NCBI RefSeq assembly: GCF_000943545.1
Contig: NZ_JTHP01000006.1
Span: forward strand, 62,001-126,000
Reading direction: 5' to 3'
Source of the DNA: Paenibacillus terrae
GTDB taxonomy: Bacteria; Bacillota; Bacilli; Paenibacillales; Paenibacillaceae
Length of the DNA stretch: 64,000 bases
Made by a program: the position numbers and the translations under genes. The notes beneath the pieces are model-generated. The model did not search any database. It saw only the letters and a list, made by a program, of their open reading frames with translations, and was not told the DNA's origin. How positions within the stretch are numbered: the first letter of the stretch is position 1; the number at the start of each line of letters is the position of its first letter. This document shows positions 10,911 through 19,064 of the stretch, one piece after another.

Positions 10911-11915
10911 TTAATGTGTATAAGCGGCGACATTGCCGGGATCGACGGCTTCATGCAGGGCGGCGTTCAATCCGGTTGCAATAATATTCGCAATATCTTC
11001 TATAAATTCATCAATCTCCTTGGGGGTCACAATCAGATCATGTCCCAGCGGCTGAAGTACCTCTCTCACCAATCCCAGTCTCTCAGGCTCTGAAATATCA
11101 TCCAGCATCCCCAATATCGCTTTCGTAGAAGCCTTTTCCTTGGCAAAATGTGTTTTCATCAGCTCAATTACGTTATTCACGATGGTGGAAGCGTAGCATA
11201 CGGTTGGAACGCCGATGGCAATACACGGGACACCCATAATATCCTTGGTGATGCCACGCCGCTTGTTACCAATACCTGAGCCCGGATGAATCCCGATATC
11301 TGCCACCTGGATGGTCGTATTGACGCGCTCCAATGAGCGTGACGCCAGAGCGTCAATAGCAATAATCAGTTCTGGCTTCGTGCGATCAACGATACCCTGA
11401 ACAATTTCGCTCGACTCGATCCCCGTAATGCCAAGAACCCCCGGTGCAATCGCGCTCACATCCCGATAACCCGGATTGATTTGATCAGGTGTCAGTTCAA
11501 AAAATTGACGGGTCACCATCAAATTTTCAACGACAAGCGGACCTAGTGAATCGGGAGTGACATTCCAGTTGCCCAGACCTACCACAAGTACGCGTGCCTT
11601 ACTGGAGATCCCTATTTTTTGTATAAATTGCTCCATCTCCTTCGCGAATGCAATGGCTACCCGTTGCTGGAGCCCCGTGTCACCTTCACGTAAGCCGGGC
11701 ACTTCCAGCGTGACGTAATGCCCCTGTACCCGTCCAATACGGTTAGCACCCTCTTCATTAAGTACATCCAGACGCGTGATTTTAATACCGTTATCTTCCT
11801 CCACGTCCTCATTGATGCCCGCCAGCGGCATTGGCTGCTCCCGCTCCGCCAACTCTCTTGCCTCCAGCGCCAAATCCGTACGTACCGCATACTTCTGCAA
11901 ATCCAAATCCATCAT
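10911..11915 (-). CDS. gpr: Germination protease Gpr (SASP-degrading)
   Basis: 334 residues, peptidase family A25. It is made as a zymogen in the forespore and degrades small acid-soluble DNA-binding proteins at germination. Recognised from VRTDLALEARE at the N-terminus (the self-cleavage region), VVGLGNWNVTPDSLGP, LIIAIDALASRS and the GSGIGNKR stretch. Tandem ATGs at 11915/11912 follow AAAAGGAGGCG. A forespore-type promoter lies 30-60 bases upstream. Confidence 0.97.
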   Translation of the reverse strand: MMDLDLQKYAVRTDLALEARELAEREQPMPLAGINEDVEEDNGIKITRLDVLNEEGANRIGRVQGHYVTLEVPGLREGDTGLQQRVAIAFAKEMEQFIQKIGISSKARVLVVGLGNWNVTPDSLGPLVVENLMVTRQFFELTPDQINPGYRDVSAIAPGVLGITGIESSEIVQGIVDRTKPELIIAIDALASRSLERVNTTIQVADIGIHPGSGIGNKRRGITKDIMGVPCIAIGVPTVCYASTIVNNVIELMKTHFAKEKASTKAILGMLDDISEPERLGLVREVLQPLGHDLIVTPKEIDEFIEDIANIIATGLNAALHEAVDPGNVAAYTH

Positions 11916-11945
11916 TTACGCCTCCTTTTATACCATCTCAGGTTA

Positions 11946-11975
11946 TAGTGTGCGAGACACCCGGCAGGTTTATGC
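11946..11975 (-). promoter_or_regulatory. Candidate sigma-F/sigma-G promoter of gpr
   Basis: On the minus strand: -35 GCATAA, 17-base spacer, -10 CACACTATA, close to the forespore consensus (GnATA / CATnnTA). Known sigma-G control of gpr in Bacillus supports it. Confidence 0.65.
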
Positions 11976-12110
11976 ACATCCATTTTCATCCTATAATCTA
12001 CCCAAGCCCGGAATGTTTTCTTATTGCAATTTGAGGTGTGGCGTGCTAAAATATTTTAAGTTGTGAAACGTTTGTGTTCATAAGTAATGCCTTTACAGGA
12101 GGTGAATGTA

Positions 12111-12383
12111 ATGCCAAACATCAAATCCGCTATCAAACGCGTTAAAACAAACGACAAACGCCGTGCGTTGAACGCTTCTCAAAAATCCGCGCTTCGTACA
12201 GCAGTAAAAGCTGCCGATACAGCGTTGGTGAATAACGAAGCTGAAAATGCTACTGCTGCTTTCAAAGTAGCTTCCCAAAAGCTGGACAAGGCTGTAACTA
12301 AAGGTCTGATCCACAAAAATGCAGCTGCTCGCAAGAAATCCCGCTTGGCGAAAAAACTTAACGCTCTTACAGCTCAAGCGTAA
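12111..12383 (+). CDS. rpsT: 30S ribosomal protein S20
   Basis: 90 residues, [18 protein letters not shown] opening, highly basic, helical, ending [12 protein letters not shown]: a standard S20 that binds 16S rRNA. Start ATG 12111 behind AGGAGGTGAATGTA. Transcribed divergently from gpr and convergent with holA, as in Bacillus. Confidence 0.97.
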   Translation: MPNIKSAIKRVKTNDKRRALNASQKSALRTAVKAADTALVNNEAENATAAFKVASQKLDKAVTKGLIHKNAAARKKSRLAKKLNALTAQA

Positions 12384-12409
12384 GCAAGAGCTACTTTTAT
12401 ACGTTAATG

Positions 12410-12447
12410 AAAAAATCCTGACCAGCCTTGGCTGATCAGGATTTTTT
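12410..12447. terminator. Bidirectional terminator between rpsT and holA
   Basis: AAAAAATCCTGA-CCAGCC-TT-GGCTGA-TCAGGATTTTTT: A-run and T-run on both sides, so it can end rpsT (+) and holA (-) transcripts. Confidence 0.9.
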
Positions 12448-12517
12448 AGTTCACCACGATTGGATTCTGCGTTACACTAGTTAACCTTTCATTAAACCGC
12501 TCGGCAAACGGGCCGGA

Positions 12518-13549
12518 TTAGACCGAAGCCCCCGCGCCCATTTTCAGCAAAAACATCTCCAGCCCCAGCACCTTGTCAACAACCCCGGTTTTCATACAAT
12601 AATCCAGCTCGCCCAAGTCGTAGAGAAGCTGTCGCAACTGCTCAGGACGGAATCTCCGGGCCTGCTCGCCGGCAACTTTCACCCCATATGGATGCAAACT
12701 AAGCTGACTCGCAATTTGCTGCTGGGAATAGCTTTGACCCATCAGCTCCTTGACCTGCAACATAATACGAAACTGTCGTGTGATCAAAGCTGCAATCTTG
12801 ATCGGCTCCTCTTTTTGCTTAAGCAGCTCATAAAAAATACTAAGCGCCTTATCCAGCCGCAAATTAGCCAAATCCTCGACCATCGCAAACACATTTTGTT
12901 CCGTGCTGCGAGGCACAAGTGATTCAATATCGGCTGTGGAGATGGTACCCTGCGCTCCCGCATACAGGCACAGCTTGTCTATCTCGGCAGCCAGTGATTG
13001 CAGCCCGGTCCCCGTATATTGAATGAGACTTTCAGCAGCTCCCGCCGCCAATTGGACTTCTCTTTCCGCTGCACGCTTATGAATCCATGCCACCAGATCA
13101 TCTCCACCCAACGGAGTGAAGGCAATAACCGAGGCGTCACTTTTCAGCCTTTTAACAATCTTTTTCCGTTCATCAAGCTTTTCAGCCTGAACCGTAAAAA
13201 TGATAATGCTATAGTCAGCCGGGTTATCCATATAAGTCAGCAGCGCTTCAATGTGGTGCTCAATCTTACCGCCGTCCTTGCCTGCCGCAAATACACTGGT
13301 GTCCCGTACAATAATCAGCTTTTTTGGCACCAAAAAAGGCGCAGTCTCGGCTTCCTCCACGACTACCTCAATCGGCGTCTCGGTCAGATCGTAGGGAATA
13401 ATGGCAAAGTCACGATGCTCCTCTTCCACTACTTTTTCCTTAAGCATATCGACAAACTGCTTCATTTGATATTTTTCGCTGCCGTAAAGCAAATACACTG
13501 GCGAAATATCGCCTTTGCGAATAGCCTTAGCGGCTGTTTTTGCATCCAT
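12518..13549 (-). CDS. holA: DNA polymerase III delta subunit (YqeN)
   Basis: Clamp-loader delta subunit that opens the beta clamp. 343 residues from ATG 13549: AAA+-like N-domain (SPVYLLYGSEKYQMKQF near 15-30; the Walker motifs are degenerate as usual for delta), lid domain, and the C-terminal helical collar ending LLYDLGELDYCMKTG. A GGGGGG run eight bases upstream is the likely ribosome site; a 21-codon extension to 13612 lacks one. The position next to rpsT matches B. subtilis yqeN. Confidence 0.94.
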   Translation of the reverse strand: MDAKTAAKAIRKGDISPVYLLYGSEKYQMKQFVDMLKEKVVEEEHRDFAIIPYDLTETPIEVVVEEAETAPFLVPKKLIIVRDTSVFAAGKDGGKIEHHIEALLTYMDNPADYSIIIFTVQAEKLDERKKIVKRLKSDASVIAFTPLGGDDLVAWIHKRAAEREVQLAAGAAESLIQYTGTGLQSLAAEIDKLCLYAGAQGTISTADIESLVPRSTEQNVFAMVEDLANLRLDKALSIFYELLKQKEEPIKIAALITRQFRIMLQVKELMGQSYSQQQIASQLSLHPYGVKVAGEQARRFRPEQLRQLLYDLGELDYCMKTGVVDKVLGLEMFLLKMGAGASV

Positions 13550-13763
13550 TCTCCGTACCCCCCATCCATTGATCGTACCCGACATCTGGTCGGAAGGCAA
13601 GTCATTATACAAACGAAAGGACCCTGCCTATAGGCAAGATCCCTTCACCACCATCTATATCAACACGGCAGCAGAAAGCTCTAGAAACTTTCGGCCGTCG
13701 GGATACGACGTCGGTTCATACAATCTATTCTCTGCTTTTAAAAATGTGCCATCTTCATAGCAA

Positions 13764-15236
13764 CTATTTTCCAAAGGTACGCGGAATGGTGTACGTATAT
13801 TTACTTGCTGTACCATCCTGCTCAGTCTCATACATGAAGGTTTGGCTGTCTTCTGACCAGCTTCCTTTGACCCAGGCACCCTTCAAAGTACGCACTTCCA
13901 GCGTTGTCCGGTCTACACCATTGTCGGAAAGCTTATACACTTTCAGTTTTTTGCCCTCAATAACCACCGCATAGCTGCCATCAGGTGAATTAAGCTGATC
14001 TGTAGACGTCGACTGGGCGCTAAAGCCGGAAGCATTATTGCTGTCCGGAGAGATTATTGAATTAGATGAGAAACCTTCATTGCGTACCGGGTTTTGCGAC
14101 ACGGAGGGTTGCTGATCATTTGAAGCTGTATTGCTGCTCATATCTCCCGTCGTAGTTCCCGAATCCTTGGTAACCCCTTTGGAGGTCGTGTCTTTCGACG
14201 TTTCATTTGAAGCAATCCGATTCTGTAACATCATATCCTGACTGACAGACAATGACGAATCATTAGTAGCCGTGCTGTTGTCATTACTGTCTTGAGCAGT
14301 ACCCGTACCCGCTATAGGTGCTTTTTCTAATTTTGGTTCTCCCTGCTGTTCAGGGGCAATCGTTTGTTGTTCGGATTTTCCCTGCTTTGACTGTTTATCA
14401 TCGGACTTAGGAGTACCCGCAGCAGAACTTTGCCCGGCAGAGTTTTCTTTTGTCGCCTGACGATCCGTGTTTGGCTGTCCCTGCTGGCGATCCTGACGGG
14501 AAGGATGCCCTGCTGGCGTATGCTTCATTGAGCCTTTTTCACCAGCTCGCTGATCGTCACGTTGTGCAGCATCCTGTTTGGAAGGGTTCTTTTCATTATC
14601 CGCACTGTTCACATCCAGTTTGCTCGGATCAGATTGCTCCCCTGTGGATGGCTGAGATGCGTCCGTTCCCTGATCCTGCTCTGACGGCTGCTTGGTCGAA
14701 TCCGATCCAATAGCTGCATCGCGGCCTCCGCTTCCATTCACCGTACCTGGAATTTCTGTCTGTTCCTGCTGACTCATCACTCCAGGCGACTGGGAATCAA
14801 GCAAGCCATCCGCATCCTGCACCGTTTTCGGTTCAAAATTGAATACCACGATGCCCAGTACAACAGCAGCGGCAGCCACGCCCATCGCAGCTCGCCCGCT
14901 CATCCGATTCCACCAAGGTATAGGCTGAGTACGCTGTCTCGGCCCCGGTCCAGGATCGGCAGCTACAGGCTGCATCTCCTGAAGCGCGCTTCCCTGCTCC
15001 TCACGTGCGCGGTCAATGGCATCAAGCTGAGGCATGATGGAATCCACCAGGCTGAACGCCGGGGAAACCGCAGGCAATTCCTCCAGCTCGCGGGAAAGCG
15101 TCTGAAGAATATGAAATTTTTCCGCACAGTCTGGGCAAGTCGCAACATGGTTCATTAATTGGGACGTCTCTTCTTCGCCCAGCTCATGATCCACATAACG
15201 CTGCATCCAATCCATCACCTCTTCCCCACACTTCAT
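13764..15236 (-). CDS. Membrane anti-sigma factor with zinc finger and long low-complexity ectodomain
   Basis: Partner of the upstream ECF sigma factor, whose 3' end it overlaps by four bases (ATGA), implying translational coupling. 490 residues. The N-terminal zinc anti-sigma domain has His30-x3-Cys34-x2-Cys37 (NHVATCPDC). One transmembrane helix follows at about 114-132 (AAMGVAAAAVVLGIVVF). Residues 150-400 are a Ser/Thr/Gln/Asp-rich, probably disordered outside region, and the last 80 residues form a small beta-rich domain with SPDGSYAVVIEG and WSEDSQTFMYE repeats resembling beta-propeller blades. The ectodomain is far longer than that of RsiW. The signal and the protease that releases it are not readable here. 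Confidence 0.85.
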   Translation of the reverse strand: MKCGEEVMDWMQRYVDHELGEEETSQLMNHVATCPDCAEKFHILQTLSRELEELPAVSPAFSLVDSIMPQLDAIDRAREEQGSALQEMQPVAADPGPGPRQRTQPIPWWNRMSGRAAMGVAAAAVVLGIVVFNFEPKTVQDADGLLDSQSPGVMSQQEQTEIPGTVNGSGGRDAAIGSDSTKQPSEQDQGTDASQPSTGEQSDPSKLDVNSADNEKNPSKQDAAQRDDQRAGEKGSMKHTPAGHPSRQDRQQGQPNTDRQATKENSAGQSSAAGTPKSDDKQSKQGKSEQQTIAPEQQGEPKLEKAPIAGTGTAQDSNDNSTATNDSSLSVSQDMMLQNRIASNETSKDTTSKGVTKDSGTTTGDMSSNTASNDQQPSVSQNPVRNEGFSSNSIISPDSNNASGFSAQSTSTDQLNSPDGSYAVVIEGKKLKVYKLSDNGVDRTTLEVRTLKGAWVKGSWSEDSQTFMYETEQDGTASKYTYTIPRTFGK

Positions 15237-15781
15237 CCTGATACACCACCTTTCTGATATTCCTGAAGTAGCCCTTGCAATTGCTGTCTTGCACGATACA
15301 AGTATGACTTGACCGTATTTAGCGGCAAATCCAGAGAGTCGGCAATCTCGTTATAAGAAAAATCCTGCAGATATCTCAATACGATCACCGTCCGGTGGTG
15401 CTCTGGAAGCTGCTGTATAGCCTCACGAACATCCTGTGCCAAGTAAGAGGTCAGGACCTCGGCCTCCACATTTTGGGGATCGTTGAATATCATGTCGTGC
15501 TCGTCAATGGATACCGAGGGCTTCGTCCTCCTGAATTTGTCGATACATATGTTCGTTACAATGCGTTGAACCCAGGTTTTGAACTGCGCCTTTTCCTCAT
15601 AAGAGTTAATTTTGGAATAAATCCGTATGAGGGCTTCTTGTGAAGCATCCATGGCGTCCTGTTCATTGTTTAAAATGTAATATGCCGTACGGTACACATG
15701 CTGTTCTATCTCTCTTAATAGGGTAATGAGAGCGTCGCGATCGCCCGATTGAGCGGCTCGAATGAGTCCCTGCTCTACCAC
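15233..15781 (-). CDS. ECF RNA polymerase sigma factor (SigW-like)
   Basis: 182 residues: region 2 with QDAMDASQEALIRIYSKI and FKTWVQRIVTNICIDKFRR, region 4 with LPEHHRTVIVLRYLQ and the helix-turn-helix YNEIADSLDLPLNTVKSYL. GTG start at 15781 behind GAGGGGGATCC; the frame to 15829 has no better signal. Coupled to its anti-sigma factor. A candidate autoregulatory promoter lies just upstream. Group assignment to SigW rather than another ECF class is tentative. Confidence 0.88.
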   Translation of the reverse strand: MVEQGLIRAAQSGDRDALITLLREIEQHVYRTAYYILNNEQDAMDASQEALIRIYSKINSYEEKAQFKTWVQRIVTNICIDKFRRTKPSVSIDEHDMIFNDPQNVEAEVLTSYLAQDVREAIQQLPEHHRTVIVLRYLQDFSYNEIADSLDLPLNTVKSYLYRARQQLQGLLQEYQKGGVSG

Positions 15782-15811
15782 AAAGGATCCCCCTCTCCCT
15801 GCAATATTACA

Positions 15812-15838
15812 GACGTTTCCCCTTTGCAAATTGTTGCA
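15812..15838 (-). promoter_or_regulatory. Candidate ECF-type autoregulatory promoter
   Basis: Minus strand TGCAAC, 17-base spacer, CGTC, resembling the TGAAAC-N16-CGTA class used by sigma-W-like factors, about 30 bases before the GTG start. Confidence 0.4.
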
Positions 15839-15933
15839 GGATAGACGTCTGACGATAATTTTATTTTTTTATAGTGTAAAAAATGTTACCAAAAAGCCCA
15901 TATTCCCCATTATAGCCTCCCTTAGAATAACAG

Positions 15934-15960
15934 AAAAAGGGAAGGTAGTCACCTTCCCTT
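15934..15960 (-). terminator. Terminator after the iron-binding lipoprotein gene
   Basis: AAGGGAAGGT-AGTC-ACCTTCCCTT, perfect 10-bp stem, followed on the minus strand by TTTTT. It lies 54 bases after the stop at 16014. Confidence 0.85.
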
Positions 15961-16013
15961 AGCCCTTACTCACATAAATCTGCTGGAATCTGTCGAATTG
16001 AACTTGCATATTG

Positions 16014-17003
16014 TTACTTCTTGGAAATCAGGAAATCCGATATGAGTTCTAACTGGTAATTCAGGGCAATCGAGTCCTGAAAATAAAAGTCGTCAATCGA
16101 ATACTGATATACTTTCCCTGCTTTAACAGCAGGGAGGTTTTTCCACACACTTTTAGATTCAATATCTTTCCCCTGATCTACTCCATCTCCCCTAATCCCC
16201 AGCATCAGGTAATCGGCATCGCCTAGCATCTCCGGTAAAGCCTCCATCGAAATGCTGGCCCAGCCCTGTTTGAACGCCGCCTTTTCTACCTTCGCCGGGG
16301 CATGAAGTCCCAGCTCATCGTAAAGTATGGCTCCTCCCCGTCCGTAGGACTTGCCATAGAGATATAATTCTTTGCCCGTTATCTCAAAAATAGCAATTTT
16401 TTTACCTGATTCAATAACATCAGACAAAGCCTGTTTCTTCTCAGCAATCTTGGCCGCAAAATCAGCCAGGCATTTCTTCGCTTCCTGCTCCTTGTTTAAC
16501 ACTTTGCCCAGTTCTATCAGACGGTCCTTATAATTATATGTACCATATGGAATGAATACAGTAGGCGCTATTTTTTTCAGATTTTCATAAGCTTTCTCAT
16601 CATAGGTAATGATCAGATCCGGATTCAGGGTGGTCACCTTTTCAAGGGACAGTGCGGAGCTATCACCGATATTTTCAACACCATGCAAGTATTTTTTATA
16701 GTATGGAGCATCGAATACAGTGTCTGGAGCCCCTACAGGTGTAATCCCAAGTGCAAGAACATCGCCTACATAGTCGCCGACCGCTACAACGACACGCTGT
16801 GGATGTTCAGGAATAGTAACTGTACCTTTATCGCTTTCATATGTACGTGTGGCAGTTGTATCTCCAGTAGATGCAGTTTTGGAATCAGCCGTTGTCCCAT
16901 TACCCGTTGCCATTCCTCCTCCATTCGTAGCGCATGCGCTCAGTACCAGCATTAATGAAATAATCAACAAGCAAGCCGAAATTCGGAATTTTAAATAGTT
17001 CAC
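16014..17003 (-). CDS. Siderophore ABC transporter substrate-binding lipoprotein
   Basis: 329 residues of the FepB/FhuD-like (PBP type III) family. Lipobox LVLSAC gives a lipidated Cys near residue 24; a Thr/Gly-rich linker precedes the first lobe (TVTIPEHPQRVVVAV), with the helical backbone and second lobe ending FQDSIALNYQLELISDFL. Chosen start GTG 17003 after GGGAGGGATATT; the upstream ATG at 17039 would sit inside the Fur box. No permease or ATPase gene is adjacent, so it must share a transporter encoded elsewhere. Iron-regulated by inference from the Fur box. Confidence 0.88.
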   Translation of the reverse strand: MNYLKFRISACLLIISLMLVLSACATNGGGMATGNGTTADSKTASTGDTTATRTYESDKGTVTIPEHPQRVVVAVGDYVGDVLALGITPVGAPDTVFDAPYYKKYLHGVENIGDSSALSLEKVTTLNPDLIITYDEKAYENLKKIAPTVFIPYGTYNYKDRLIELGKVLNKEQEAKKCLADFAAKIAEKKQALSDVIESGKKIAIFEITGKELYLYGKSYGRGGAILYDELGLHAPAKVEKAAFKQGWASISMEALPEMLGDADYLMLGIRGDGVDQGKDIESKSVWKNLPAVKAGKVYQYSIDDFYFQDSIALNYQLELISDFLISKK

Positions 17004-17023
17004 AATATCCCTCCCATTAATAA

Positions 17024-17038
17024 TGATTCTCATTTTCA
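17024..17038 (-). promoter_or_regulatory. Fur box
   Basis: TGATTCT-C-ATTTTCA, a 7-1-7 inverted motif close to the Bacillus Fur consensus TGATAAT-N-ATTATCA, with an overlapping second half (AATGATTCT to 17046). Placed directly before the ribosome site of the iron-binding protein. Confidence 0.8.
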
Positions 17039-17157
17039 ATGATTCTTAGATTTTATCAAAGCTCACAAGTTATGTCCATGCAGGTTGGATTAAAAGCAAA
17101 AAGCCCACTCCTTAGAGTGAGCATATCTTTAGTATTTTTCCTGGGTCGCTCTTGCGC

Positions 17158-18129
<972 letters not shown>

Positions 18130-18175
18130 GTAGTTGACCTCTCTTCCAAATCTTCATTTTTTAACTTCGAGATTC

Positions 18176-18204
18176 ATCATAGCACATCACAAAACACAAC
18201 TCAA
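18176..18204 (-). promoter_or_regulatory. Promoter of the aldo/keto reductase gene
   Basis: Minus strand TTGAGT, 17-base spacer, TATGAT, about 50 bases before the start codon. Confidence 0.65.
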
Positions 18205-18220
18205 ACAAAATATATGTTTT

Positions 18221-18263
18221 TTGTCTATGTTGTTTTTGGAGTGTATAATGTATATTCCATTAT
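18221..18263 (+). promoter_or_regulatory. Promoter and probable operator of the TetR gene
   Basis: TTGTCT at 18221, 17-base spacer, TATAAT at 18244. An inverted repeat ATAATG-N7-CATTAT (18245-18263) covers the -10 and start-site region, a usual place for a TetR-family autorepressor. Confidence 0.6.
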
Positions 18264-18303
18264 GGATATCAGTTATAATAAAGCAGGATTGGAGGTTCAT
18301 AAT

Positions 18304-18972
18304 GTGAACGACGGTAGCAAAATAACAGATAAAAAATACGACACATGTAGTAAACTGAGCGTGAAGCTGGCTCCCTATGTAAAAAAAAACGGATTTCAAA
18401 CATTACGTATGGAAGAAATCGCTAAAATCATGGATATCAGTAGAGCAACCCTATATAAATACTTTTCCACGAAAGAGGAAGTTATTGAGTTTGTTGTGAA
18501 CAACTTTATTGAGTTTATCAATGAACTGGTTGTGGATTCATTAGATACAGATCAATTGTACGGAACCCGCTTTCATCAGCTATTTGAACAATCGATTTTA
18601 CTTGCCGTGTACATTACAGATATTTTCTTAAAGGAACTTGAGCACATACATCCAGAGAAGTATGACCGTTTAAGGGGAGCCATGCAGTTGCGAGAACAGC
18701 AATTGTTAGAATTTTATGACGAGGGCATGCAAAAAGGGGTGTTCAACCAAGTCAATGGCAAACTATTAATATTGCAGGATGAGCTATTGCGGTCCATGAC
18801 TGATGTTAAATACTTAATGCTAAATAATTTGACGATTCATCAGGTCTTGTACGATTACTACCAGTTAAAAAAGATTCAATTATTTAAGCCTGAAAAGATT
18901 CAAGCTGTAGATGATGCACCGATGATACCTAAAATTGAGTATTTGGCTCAAAAAATCTCCCGGGATCTCTAA
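18304..18972 (+). CDS. TetR/AcrR family transcriptional regulator
   Basis: 222 residues. N-terminal helix-turn-helix GFQTLRMEEIAKIMDIS / RATLYKYFSTKEEV (about residues 30-62), then an all-helical ligand domain without further recognisable motif. GTG start 18304, eight bases after GGAGG; the in-frame extension to 18214 would begin upstream of the promoter -35 element. Divergent from the aldo/keto reductase, suggesting repression of that gene and itself. Confidence 0.88.
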   Translation: MNDGSKITDKKYDTCSKLSVKLAPYVKKNGFQTLRMEEIAKIMDISRATLYKYFSTKEEVIEFVVNNFIEFINELVVDSLDTDQLYGTRFHQLFEQSILLAVYITDIFLKELEHIHPEKYDRLRGAMQLREQQLLEFYDEGMQKGVFNQVNGKLLILQDELLRSMTDVKYLMLNNLTIHQVLYDYYQLKKIQLFKPEKIQAVDDAPMIPKIEYLAQKISRDL

Positions 18973-19012
18973 CTAACTTCGTTTAGGAATGAGTCCATTC
19001 CGGTCAAGTTAA

Positions 19013-19037
19013 AAGCAGGCTGCCACAGCGCCTGCTT
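19013..19037. terminator. Terminator between TetR gene and comEC
   Basis: AAGCAGGC-N9-GCCTGCTT stem between convergent genes; modest T-richness on both sides. Confidence 0.6.
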
Positions 19038-19064
19038 ATTTGTATTTGAGAATTTTGCAATACC

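Noticed and set aside
18187..18399. Minus-strand ORF across the AKR-TetR gap
   Set aside because: It overlaps both promoters and the TetR start; hydrophobic shadow only.
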